A DNA stretch of 64,000 bases from Grifola frondosa (lineage: Eukaryota; Basidiomycota; Agaricomycetes; Polyporales; Grifolaceae): positions 2,976,001-3,040,000 of the forward strand of contig LUGG01000001.1 of assembly GCA_001683735.1 (NCBI GenBank), written 5' to 3'. A model generated the notes under the pieces. The model ran no database searches, was not told the origin of the DNA, and saw nothing but the letters and a program-made list of their open reading frames with translations. The translations under genes and the position numbers were made by a program. Positions within the stretch are counted from its first letter, which is position 1; every line of letters starts with the position of its first letter. Of the stretch, positions 10,703 through 20,576 are shown in pieces.

Positions 10703-12494
10703 ATGGGATACATACCCCAGCATACCCTTGATAATCTGAAGAAGTATGCATACAAGGGCGTGGACAAGTAAGTTTGGGAGTATTCTGGCTGTGGACACCG
10801 ACTAATAACATCGCAAACAGATCCCTTGTTTCACGATATGTTCTGAACCCATTTTGGACCTGGCTCGTTACATTGTGGCCAACGTGGGTTGCTCCCAACA
10901 CGGTACGCTTCATTCTGCCAGCGCGCTTGAGCCAGCATTGACATGGTGCGAAAACAGATCACATTATTGGGACTGTGTATGGTCCTGGTGAACTTCGCTA
11001 CAATGCTATACTATGATCCGAAGTATCTGGCGGAGAAGGGAGATGCTGATGGTCCCCCACAATGGATTTACTTTACGCGAGTACAAGTTGCGCTATGACG
11101 CCTCATCAAGCTGAGCAGACGGTTAATTAGGTGGGCGGCCGGCTTGTTCATATATCAGAGTTTCGATGCGATCGATGGGTGAGCCGCGAGTATTGACGCA
11201 TCTGAATGTGGCTTATGAAATTATTAGGAAACAGGCACGGCGTACAGGGATGGCCGGTCCTTTAGGCGAAATGTTTGATCACGGCAAGTGCCCATTCTCC
11301 CTCACTAAGGTTACTATTCATCGTGCTTTGCTTAGGCTGTGATGCATTGAATACAACGGTGATGTGCGATAGCTGCTTGTGCTTGACGTCATCCTAAACG
11401 GGATACATGACAGCTGGAAGTGGTTTTGGCGGCTCGTGCCCTCAATCTTGGCCGATCTTGGTGGACAGTCGCGTCTCAAATAGCCACTTTGGCCAATTTC
11501 TATCTCACAACGTGGGAGGAGTATCACACTGGTGCGAAGCTTAGTCTTGCTAGCAGCGACAGTTTATCTGAGATGTCTTTCCAGGCCAATTGTTTCTTGG
11601 CTTTTTTTCTGGTCCGGTGGAAGGTATCCTTATTATTGTGATGATCTATGTCATCTCGGGTCTGTTTGGTACAAATTATTCTTGGTTTGAGTATGACCAC
11701 CACGCTTACCACAACTTGTTAGGCACTACTTTTTGGGACTCTGACTTCCTAACATTTACGGGACTGGACAAGTTCCCAGCTGTTGCCAAGCTCGTCCCCA
11801 AGCTTGGTTTAAATGATGCGTTCATGGTGTTCGGAGGCTTCGGCTTGGCCTTCAATATCTTGCACAGGTGCGGATCTTTACATTATACCTTTTGCTTATC
11901 ACTTACGCCACTCAGCTACATAAACGTGTTTAAGGCTCGCGTGAGCCACGGGCAAAGTCCTTTCACCCCTCTGCTTCTCTTGTTGCCATTTCCCATGTCG
12001 GTAGCCCTCGAAGTCTTCTGGCTAAGCTCGCCGTCATTCACGGAGTCCCAGATCTTGAACTCTGCGTTGTTTGTGCCATTTCTATGTGCCTGGGGGCTTC
12101 AGTTTGCACACCAAGTATCGAGAATCATCTTAGCCCATGTAACCAAGCAGCCATTCCCATGGTGGGATGCCATGTGGATATGGAGCATCGTCGGGGCTGT
12201 CGACGCTAACTTGCCCTTGCTCATTCACCAGTATGGATTTGTTTCTCAAGTGTTGAAAAACACCGATGCTAATCGTTTGACGACAGCCCGCCATTGATCC
12301 AGTCCTCAATGCCCAGGACTGCCATCTTTGTCTATATCACCCTGGCGGTGTCCTTCTTGTCGTATGCTCGATTCTGCGTCCTGGTCATCAACGACATCAC
12401 GAATTACCTGGGGATTGCCTGCTTCACAGTCCGGAAGAAGGATAAGTGCGGTGACTGGGTTGAAGCCGCGGAGGTGAACGGGAAAAAACAATGA
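10703..12494 (+). CDS. CPT1/EPT1: choline/ethanolamine phosphotransferase (CDP-alcohol phosphotransferase)
   Basis: This enzyme transfers phosphocholine or phosphoethanolamine from the CDP-alcohol to diacylglycerol, the last Kennedy-pathway step, in ER/Golgi membranes. Ten exons (10703-10767, 10821-10902, 10958-11076, 11131-11178, 11228-11283, 11336-11358, 11414-11531, 11585-11867, 11916-12230, 12287-12494) give 438 residues in an open frame. The catalytic CDP-alcohol signature DGxxAR...G...D...D is present as DGKQARRTGMAGPLGEMFDH then GCD, assembled across three exons. Several hydrophobic helices follow, and the tail ends in lysines. Two introns appear to use GC rather than GT donors: 11077-11130 (GCGAGT) and 11284-11335 (GCAAGT). 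Both are needed to keep the reading frame and the conserved sequence. Whether choline or ethanolamine is preferred cannot be read from the sequence. Confidence 0.93.
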
Positions 12495-12752
12495 CTACAC
12501 GCCGCCGAACGATGAACGATGAAAGTAACGTACAATCTCTCATGATAAAACTGCACTTGCATAGCTACAATACCCTACGCTACTAGAATACTTTTACATA
12601 GTAGTTAGACAGTAGAACAGAGTGTTTTTAGAGCAGAGTGTTTTGAATGACACGACACAGAAAATAGCCGGTTATAAGATGAGATAAGATAAGATCAACT
12701 TTTCGCGATCGAGTCAAGTTTTCGAGGCGTCAATTTATCTGCATTCATTTGA

Positions 12753-14975
12753 ATGCTGGTGCAGGCCCTACGCGCCTTCAGCTTCCGTTCTGCTCATCGA
12801 TTACAACCCTATACCATATTACACGCGACGTTCGTTCGAGGAATGACCACCACTACCTTCGACACTCTTAGCCAGGAGGTTCAGCAGCAGAGCTCGTTGC
12901 TCAACGACCTCCGCAAGCAGCAGGCAGATCCTGTGGTCATCGAGGAGGCAAGGAAGAAACTGGGCGACCTGAAGAAGTCCCTCGCGCTACTACAGGGTGC
13001 ATCGGGGGCGAAGGATGCCGCAAAGAAGAAGGAGAGACTGCTACTGAAGACCCCCAAGGTGCATGTGCCCCGTGCTCTTTCCTGTGCTGCATTCGCTCAC
13101 GTAGCGCACGGTAGGGGACGCGCGACTACGGTGCGGGCGAGATGTTCTGCAGGGAGCATGTCGAGCGCATCGTAAAGGATTGCTTCACGACGTACGGGGG
13201 GAGCTGTCTTGACACGCCTGTCTTCGAGCGCAAGGATATCCTCGCAGGCAAGTACGGCGAGGACGCGAAGCTCATATTCGACCTCCAGGATCAGGGTGGC
13301 GAGCAGCTCGCGCTGCGGTACGATCACACAGTCCCTCTTGCGCGATATCTAGCGATGAGCGGAGCCATCACCGCGCAGTCGAAGCTGTGGCAGGTTGGAA
13401 AGGTGTACAGGCGAGACAACCCGGTCATGTCCAAGGGCCGGATGCGGGAGTTCTCTCAAGCCGTGAGTTTTTCCTTGCACTGGCCCTGTCTGCTTTCCGT
13501 TAAGCTGAAATATTTGTAGGATTTCGATGTTGCAGGAAGTTGGGATCCTATGATCCCCGATGCTGAGCTGATTAGTTTGTTGTGCACGATCCTGACGCGA
13601 CTAGAGGTCGGAGAGTTCACAGTGAAGGTCAGTGGCTGTTACGGCGTTGTGTTCTCCCAATCTAAACTGCTGTGCAGATGAACCACCGTAAAATTCTGGA
13701 TGGCATATTCGAAGTGTGCGGTGTTCCTCCAGAAAAGATTCGGATAATATCTTCTGCAGTAGACAAGATGGACAAGGTAAGATGTTTGATGACATCAAAC
13801 GGAACCATGTTAAACGTTCATGAAGCTGCCTTGGGTAGAAGTCAAGAAGGAGATGACAGAAGAGAAGGGTCTCGATTCTGCTGTGGCGGATAAAATCGGG
13901 GAGTATGTTAAACACAAAGGTAGCATATCTTCACCAGACGGCCTATAGACGAGCTAAAAAACACGCTTAGGCGGCCCCAGCCTGCTAGAACAGCTTCGCG
14001 CAGACGATGCGTTGATGGCGAACCCCAGCGCAAAACTCGGCATTGAGGAGATGGGCATACTTTTCACATACCTCAAATCCTACAATGTGCTAGACAAGGT
14101 GTGCACTGATCCACGTCCGCTCCGCACATTTCCATTCTCACAACTTCTCAGATTTCCTTTGACCTCTCACTTGCACGTGGGCTCGACTACTACACCGGCA
14201 TCATCTACGAAGCCATCGTAGAGGCCTCTGCCCCTCCAGGCTTCACAGCCGCGAACGCTTTCGCCTCATCCTCCACCTCCGAATCCCCCGCTCCTGCTCC
14301 CGGCCTCCAAAGAAGAAGTCCTCCAAAAAGGCCGCAGTCGACGAGGAGGGCGAGGAGGAACTCGACGAGTCGCAGGTAGGCGTGGGCTCGATCGCAGCTG
14401 GGGGTCGGTACGACAACCTCGTGGGCATGTTCACCGCGGCTGCAGCAGGCGAGGGGAAGAAGTCCGCGGGGCTGCCGTGCGTAGGCGTGAGCATCGGATT
14501 GGACCGCATCTTCGCGCTCTTGTGGCCGAAATGGGTCGAGAAGGGTATGCGCAGCAAGGAGACGATGGCGTATGTGATGGCCGCGGGCGACGGGCTGCTC
14601 GCGGAGCGCGTGGAGCTCGTGCGGGAGCTGCGCGAGGCGGGGATCAAGGTGCGTCACGTGTCTCCGGTGCTGTGGTGACATTGTGCTAACACGGGCGCCA
14701 TGCAGACCGATTTCTTATTCAAGAACAAACCGAAGCTCCCTGCGCAGTTCGCGGCAGGCGAGAAGGACGAAGTGCCCTTTGCGATCATCCTGGGTGGGGA
14801 CGAGCTCAAGGAGGGGCTCGTCACTGTCAAGGAGCAGAAGTGGGAGCTGGTGGACGGGAAGAAGGCGAAGATCGAGTCAAACGATAAGGGGACGAAGGTT
14901 AGGCGGGACCAGCTGATCCAATGGCTGAAAGATACGCAGACATTCAAGGAATGGTCGAGCGGGAAATGGGCGTAG
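12753..14975 (+). CDS. HTS1: histidyl-tRNA synthetase, probably dual mitochondrial/cytosolic
   Basis: Charges tRNA-His. A WHEP-like helical hairpin lies at about residues 35-100 ([20 protein letters not shown]). The class II core follows: [16 protein letters not shown] (motif 1 region), [28 protein letters not shown] (motif 2), then [20 protein letters not shown] and [13 protein letters not shown] (motif 3) and an anticodon-binding C-terminus. Introns: 13059-13114, 13463-13519, 13628-13677, 13777-13825, 13920-13970, 14099-14151 and 14649-14705. Two in-frame ATGs are seen. The first, at 12753, adds a basic, hydroxylated 30-residue leader that looks like a mitochondrial presequence; the second, at 12843, opens MTTTTFDTL. 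Exon lengths sum to one base short of a multiple of three. The lost base lies near 14300-14306 (CCCGG), where the frame must change to reach [11 protein letters not shown]. Confidence 0.92.
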
Positions 14976-15151
14976 ATGCGTAGATGAAGCATTGCTTCGA
15001 AGATTTACTTGCTGTAGTACCATAGACAAACACTACCCATTTGGTCATTCCGCTCACAACAAAAAGGGGAAGGGAATCTAGGTTCGTCACATTACATTTC
15101 GGGAGCTTTCATATCATTCTACACGGATTGTCGACTTCATCGAGATATAAA

Positions 15152-16009
15152 TTAATCTTCTGAGGTTGAGCTCGATGTGGACCCTTCGTCCTCGTCCTCA
15201 TCTGAAAGAGAGCCCAACAAGATCAATAAACGAACGTGTGCATAGCAAACGTGCACGCACCACTCGCAACGTCATCACGGGAGATGCTCGCCTGAGCTTG
15301 CACCTTCCTCATGAGCGCACGGATCTCTACATCATTAGGCGACACAAGGTCGAGTGCCGTCTCGCCATGTTTATCCTTAATCCTGAACCAAGATCACGAC
15401 GCGAAGACCACGGTCAGAATGCATTTCGTATCATAGTAACCAGATACGCACTTCGTCTCAGCACCGGCTTCTAGGAGGCTTTCGACGACTGCGCGGCGGA
15501 CTTCTGGGTCTTCGAGACGCAGTGCGAGGTGGAGTGGGGTCGCCTTCTCCAAGCGATTCACGGGATCGACGTCACATCCGTCGTGCTCGAGGATGTGTTC
15601 GAGGATGGTGAGGTATCCATGCCCGGCCCTGCGAGATAGAATGAGCGCGCGCAGCGCAGACAGCATCGGCGCATACATACTTACGCATAATGGAGTGCTG
15701 CGATCAGCGCCGATCAGCTCCAGTGAACGGCGGGCAGGAGGGAGAGCAGGGAGAGCTACGTACGTGTGTTGCCCAATCTGCAGTGCGGGGTTATGTTGGT
15801 GCGGGGGGAGAGTGGGGCGATGAGATGGGTTGGACGCACCCGTCCTGGCAATTGATGTCGTAGTTTCCCTGCTCGAAGACCTCGAGAAGCATTTCCTCGT
15901 TGTCGGAGCGCGCGGCTGCGATGAGCCGTTCATCTGCATGGTGATGAGTACGCGTACAGGAATGCTTGCATAAAATGGACGTACTGTTGCTCGCGCCTTC
16001 GGAGGCCAT
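15152..16009 (-). CDS. small ankyrin-repeat protein with two microexons
   Basis: Seven exons (15985-16009, 15840-15933, 15764-15777, 15685-15697, 15452-15628, 15261-15382, 15152-15201) add to 495 nt, giving 164 residues in an open frame. The protein carries two to three ankyrin repeats (NTPLHYAAGHGYLTILEHIL; ATPLHLALRLEDPEVRRAVV; KHGETALDLV) and an acidic serine-rich tail. Exons 3 and 4 are only 14 and 13 nt. Without them the first ankyrin repeat loses its DGLGNTPLHYA motif. Ankyrin proteins of this size usually act as protein-binding adaptors or assembly chaperones; the partner is not known here. Introns follow GT-AG rules. Confidence 0.82.
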
Positions 16010-16543
16010 TGGGATGACTGGATGCGTGAGATGAGTGCTGTGCGGAAATGGGAGAGGTCAGAGTTCGCAGAGCTCGAGATAGCTATAGCCGTGGGAACCC
16101 TTGATAAATTAGTCCCGAGGTTTACCTTCAAGCTCATATTACGGGATAGCGAACATCACTGACTGAAATGAAATCTGGCACAAGACGCCTTCACAACACG
16201 ACGATAATGGCAGTGCAATGCATATCACGAAATAGGATAGGAATGACGATGCTATGGTACATGGAGAATGTACTAATATGATTCCGAGGGCTCGACACGT
16301 ACCCATGCCTCATTTTATGATAACTGAGCATGATGATAGACTGCCGGATGCAACGTTGGTGCAGCGGTCCAAATATGTACTCAGCGAAAGTTGCAAGCAG
16401 ACAATACATGTGCACACAAATGTATCCGCGCGGATAGTACGGTAGAATTCTTTTGCAGTGTTATGAACACTTGACGCGAAGATCAGCGCAACCCAATGTA
16501 GATTTGTTGGATGGACACACTCTACATCAATGAATTTGTCCCC
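16010..16543. other. intergenic between ankyrin and COX6 genes
   Basis: Upstream sequence of the ankyrin gene and 3' flank of COX6. Small ORFs on both strands (16191-16445) overlap each other and have no recognisable features. Nothing else is seen. Confidence 0.4.
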
Positions 16544-16993
16544 TTACGAGGAATACAGCTCTTCCCTGACGTTGACCCCTGAAGAAAACGCGTCAGCTGA
16601 AATTTAGAAGAAACATGAGAACGACTAACCCAGTTCCTCACGGAGAGGCTTCAGCTCATCGAGATAAGCCTGGTACTGCTGCTTGTTCTCCACCTTCTCC
16701 TTAATGCCCTCAAAGATCCTGACGGCGGTGGCGTAGTCGTTAACGCGACGGGCGGCACGCACGGCGGCCTCGACGACAGAGGGGGCGGGTACGAGATCGT
16801 GGGCGAAGCAGTTGTTGAGCCCACGCTGAACTTCAAAGAGGTCCTGGGCGGACTGGAAGAAGTTGACGTAACGCTCGGTGAAGGACTCGAAGGTCTCCTG
16901 GCTGTGGGCAGACATGGGACGTGCGAGGATGGGTGCGACCCTCGTCGCGACGGGGCGGGCGCGGAGGAGAGGAGCGATCATCTGAGCACGCAT
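16544..16993 (-). CDS. COX6: cytochrome c oxidase subunit 6 (mammalian Va type)
   Basis: A nuclear-encoded subunit of mitochondrial complex IV. Two exons (16630-16993 and 16544-16578) joined over a 51-nt intron give 132 residues. The N-terminus is a basic, arginine-rich presequence (MRAQMIAPLLRARPVATRVA), and the conserved core reads ETFESFTERYVNFF, RGLNNCFAHDLVPAPSVVEA and RRVNDYATAVRIFEGIKEKV. The ATG at 16993 was chosen because the presequence starts directly there; an upstream in-frame ATG at 17071 would add 26 residues that spoil the targeting signal. Confidence 0.93.
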
Positions 16994-17456
16994 GTTGGAT
17001 GGAGGGCGGGGGAAGAGTAACGAACGGTGGTCGTGGATGAAGAAAAGGACGCAAGGCGACTGGAACGACAAGGAACGACCCGCCGCGACTGAGCCGAGGC
17101 TATTGCCATCAGTCTAACTCATCGCCGTTCCTCTCCGATTGTCATGCGGCTCGTTTCATTTTCATTTCAGTCTAACGTCCGCTTCGTTCTCTACGACATG
17201 TTTCTGAGTGGATATCATTCGCATGTACACAAATGCTTGGATGCATGAAAACAACATACAAAGTTTGGAATAAATAGAATCGGGAGACTAACAGGGTCTA
17301 GACGATTCCATTTTAGGGAAAACATTAGACTACTGCCGGACTATGACATAAGAAACAGACTCCGCTTCAAGCTGACTTGTTCGTCGCGGACGCATTTTCT
17401 CACCGCGCATCTCTTCTCCTCCCCAACCACAACTTCCGACTTCAACACGCGCAGCA
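16994..17456. promoter_or_regulatory. region between divergent COX6 and Tra2-like genes
   Basis: These 463 bp separate two divergent start codons and must hold both promoters. The segment 17400-17455 is CT- and CA-rich immediately upstream of the ATG at 17457. No motif can be assigned with confidence. Confidence 0.4.
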
Positions 17457-18863
17457 ATGGATGACGGTACGTCTTCAGCATCAGCACCGACGACGAGGAC
17501 GACGAGGATGTTTTCTGCTCTCTCAATGTATCTGCCGGCACTGCTCCCAGCCCCCAGTAATAGTACTCTGTAGTCCTGTACGCGTAGCAGCAGCCTTCAG
17601 CCCACAGTTGACGCCCTCGGCGAGCCTCCTTTTCCTATCTTCATTCCTTCTTCCGATGTCGCCTGTAGGCTGAAGGCCTCACACGGGTCGATCTCTTTCC
17701 TCGCCGACGCGCTTCGTCCGTCCGTCCCATTCCCCACCTCGTCTGTCCGGGCGTCCTGCGCCTTATCCTTTTCTTGCGTCCTCGCTCCGCTCCCAGCATC
17801 CGCTGTCGCGCCGCCCTAACCGCCCTGACGTTGCTCATCTCCACCGCCTCTCCCTCCAGCCTGGCAGTCTCAAGATCTGGCCCCCGCAAGCAACGGCGGC
17901 GGCGGCATCAGCATTCCCACACATGAGGCGACCCTGGCCAATGGCGGCCCGGATGATCAGGGGTGGAGCAACGGAAATCGCTCTCCCCCTCGTGGCGTCG
18001 AGCCCCCGCGTAGGTCGAGCAGGAGCAGGAGCCCCGCCCGTGGTGGTGATAGAGGGTAAGTTGCCTTTGATAATAATGACATTGAGGCAATGATGCTGAC
18101 GCATCACTTTCACAGCGAGGGTGGACAGAATCCCGGAAATAATCTACACGTCTCTAGCCTCAGTCATCGTGTTGACACGCGTGAACTCGAGCAGGCCTTC
18201 GCCAAAGTCGGACGAGTGCGTCCAGTCACCGTGCAATCTCTTGTAAAATGCTCATCGTACGCGCGTCTATTCTAGGTAAAGAAGGCGCAGGTCATGTATG
18301 ACCCACATTCGCGCGAGTCGCGCGGGTTTGGATTCGTTACAATGGAGACCGCCGAGGAGGCTGATGCAGCAATTACCGCATTGAATGGGACCGATTTTAT
18401 GGGTAAGAACATGGTAGTTGAAAAGGTTTGCCGATTTGCTTCTTTGTAAATTTTTGTTGATGTCTGACCGGTACTTAAAAGGCCCGACGGGGACGGGCGA
18501 GAACGCCGACACCTGGGCGATATTACGGCCCGCCGAAACGGCATGATTGTTCGTGAACGCTCTTCCTTGGTCGTATAAGTGATTCTGACGAGTAACATTT
18601 AGATGAGCGTCCTTACGATCCCCGACCTTACGACAGTCGTTACTCTCGTGGTGGAGGAAGCGGAGGTGGTGGTGGCGGCGGCTCAGGCGGCTACGATGAT
18701 CGTCGTCGTCCTCGCTACGACGATGATTACCGTGGTGTGTGGTGGTGGTGGCGGTGGTAGTGGGCGTGATTACGATCGTGGATACCGGGACTATGACCGA
18801 GGAGGGTATGGCGGCGGCCGTGACTACGACCGCCGCGGCGGTTATGACGACAGGCGGTATTGA
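17457..18863 (+). CDS. TRA2: Tra2-like SR RNA-binding protein
   Basis: A sequence-specific splicing regulator with one RRM. Exon 1 has only 10 coding nt (MDD plus one base) and is followed by a 393-nt intron (17467-17859), far longer than others in the window. Later exons are 17860-18055 (short RS stretch, PPRRSRSRSPARGG), 18116-18215 and 18276-18425 (RRM), 18482-18548, and 18603 to the end. RNP2 is NLHVSSL and RNP1 is RGFGFVTM; the residues between match Tra2 (VDTRELEQAFAKVGRV, VKKAQVMYDPHSRESRGFGF). The C-terminus is a glycine/arginine/tyrosine-rich tail. A one-base shift in the GGT-repeat region near 18745 is needed to reach the RDYDRGYRDYDRGG tail that ends at 18863; otherwise the frame closes at about 18760. 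The long first intron makes autoregulated splicing plausible. Confidence 0.85.
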
Positions 18864-19069
18864 GAGGCGAGGGCTCGCTGCTCATAGAAGGGCGGCTAAA
18901 ATGTCGTGCTTGTGGCTTTGCTTGTCTGTTTTTGTCGGGTTTGTTGTTTGAATCTCGCCTGTATGTATTCGTGCTATGCGATCAATTTTTGGGATGGCTT
19001 ATACTGCATGTAATGGATAAGCATTACCGACAGGATATATGCAATAGCTGTTTGGAGTGCATTAAATCG

Positions 19070-20001
19070 TCACTTCAAAACGCTTCCCGAGCCAGTCCCC
19101 GCGCTCCCTATACCCATCTCCATCACATAGTGCTCCCTCCCCAGCCTCCGCATCTCCTCCACTACCTCGCCCACCTTCTCGAACTCGACCCATGTCCCGT
19201 GCACCACCCCGCCATCCGCAGCAGTGTCGCGCACAAGAGCGAGGGGTTCGATGAAGCGCAAACGGAGCGCGAGCCACTGCATGCTCTTCACGCGCGCAAC
19301 GAACTCTTCGACGGCCGCGCGCGGGCCCTCGCAATATATCACGCCCGGGTGCCCGACCTTCGCAAATCCCGCGAGCGCCAGCTCGCCTGCCCAGTGGTGT
19401 AGCGACCGACGCTTCGTGGGCGACACGAGGTGGTGCGAGGTGAAGAGCGCATGGAAGTGCTCTGGCTCGGATGGCGCGGGCGCAGGGGCACACACAGTGT
19501 CCGGAGGCTCGGGCGCTGCGTCGCACTCAGCGTGGAGCAGCGGGAGAAGATGCATGGATACCAGCTCGAACACAGGGTATCTAATACGGATCAATATTTG
19601 CTGTAGGCTATGCAAGGATATGAGACGCACTCACTGTGATCAAGACTTTGCATCGTGTCTTTGACAATGGTTTGCCACCGCTCTTGTTCTGCACGTCCAA
19701 GATTATCGCCTTTGATTGTAATTTGCGGTACGTTCTTGGCACCAGGGCGATATTCATCTCCATAGTGTGGGGGTAGCTCTACACAAAACCAAAGACTTGC
19801 ACCTTCTACCTTGACAAGGAACTGGGCCGGCGTCGCCAGTTCAGTGGAAATATGGGATTCAGTTGAATATGCATCCAAAATATCACTCCACGACATCGCC
19901 GACGTGGTATTTTGTGTAAACAGTAGGTGTTCTCCTGGCAGAAGAGAGCATCTCAGAAGGTGCAGTTCTTCAAGCTGTCGGGCAAATGCAGTCGCGATCA
20001 T
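19070..20001 (-). CDS. RWD-domain and DUF1115 protein (RWDD2-like)
   Basis: Two exons (19631-20001 and 19070-19580) joined over a 50-nt GTGCGT...TAG intron give 293 residues. The N-terminal half is an RWD domain (ELHLLRCSLLPGEHLLF; FCVELPPHYGDEYRPG; the YP-P-like turn; ERWQTIVKDTMQSL). The C-terminal half matches DUF1115 (FHALFTSHHLVSPTKRRSLH, GFAKVGHPGVIYCEG, MQWLALRLRFIEPLA). The RWD-DUF1115 pair is the architecture of metazoan RWDD2A/B. RWD domains bind proteins such as E2 enzymes or kinases; the role of this subfamily is not established. Exon lengths sum to a multiple of three. Confidence 0.85.
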
Positions 20002-20576
20002 AGATCAAGACAGAAGAGGCAACTCACCTGCCAAATAAAGGAGTAGAGTGGGTCACGAATATTGTACAACAGACAACCAAATATTGCTAGTATATTGGTC
20101 GACTGTACTTACAATATATACGTAATGACGGGACCATGATGGTATAAAACTCGTCTTGAGACATGACGCGTCTACCAAGGGAAACAGATTGTACAAACGA
20201 ATGATCGAGCGATTGAACGAAATATCGAAGATGGTGGTGAATAAGGAGCAATAAACACTCTTAAATAACACGATGAAAAGATGCAAAGATTGGATGGGTG
20301 AAGTCCGTTTATTGAAATTGCGACGATTGATTGTTCATGCTGCAGATGAGATAGTGAGACAATAGTACAATGGAGGATGCAGGGAGTGTGTTCGAGAGCT
20401 TGAATGCGCCTTGATTCGATGATGAGAGAGTGCGAGATAACGAGTGACGACCTTGGACACGATGAGGTGAGCGACATTGTTTTCCGATTCTTGAGAAAGA
20501 TGCCAATGGAAAGGTGAATGAGATTGCCGTTGAAGATATGCCGGATCAAATATTGTAGCATGATGGACGAGATGAC
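20002..20576. other. intergenic between RWDD2-like and PUF genes
   Basis: AT-rich with no coding signal. The minus ORFs at 20053-20561 are low in recognisable composition and have no domain. The stretch holds the upstream region of the RWDD2-like gene and the 3' flank of the PUF gene. Confidence 0.4.
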
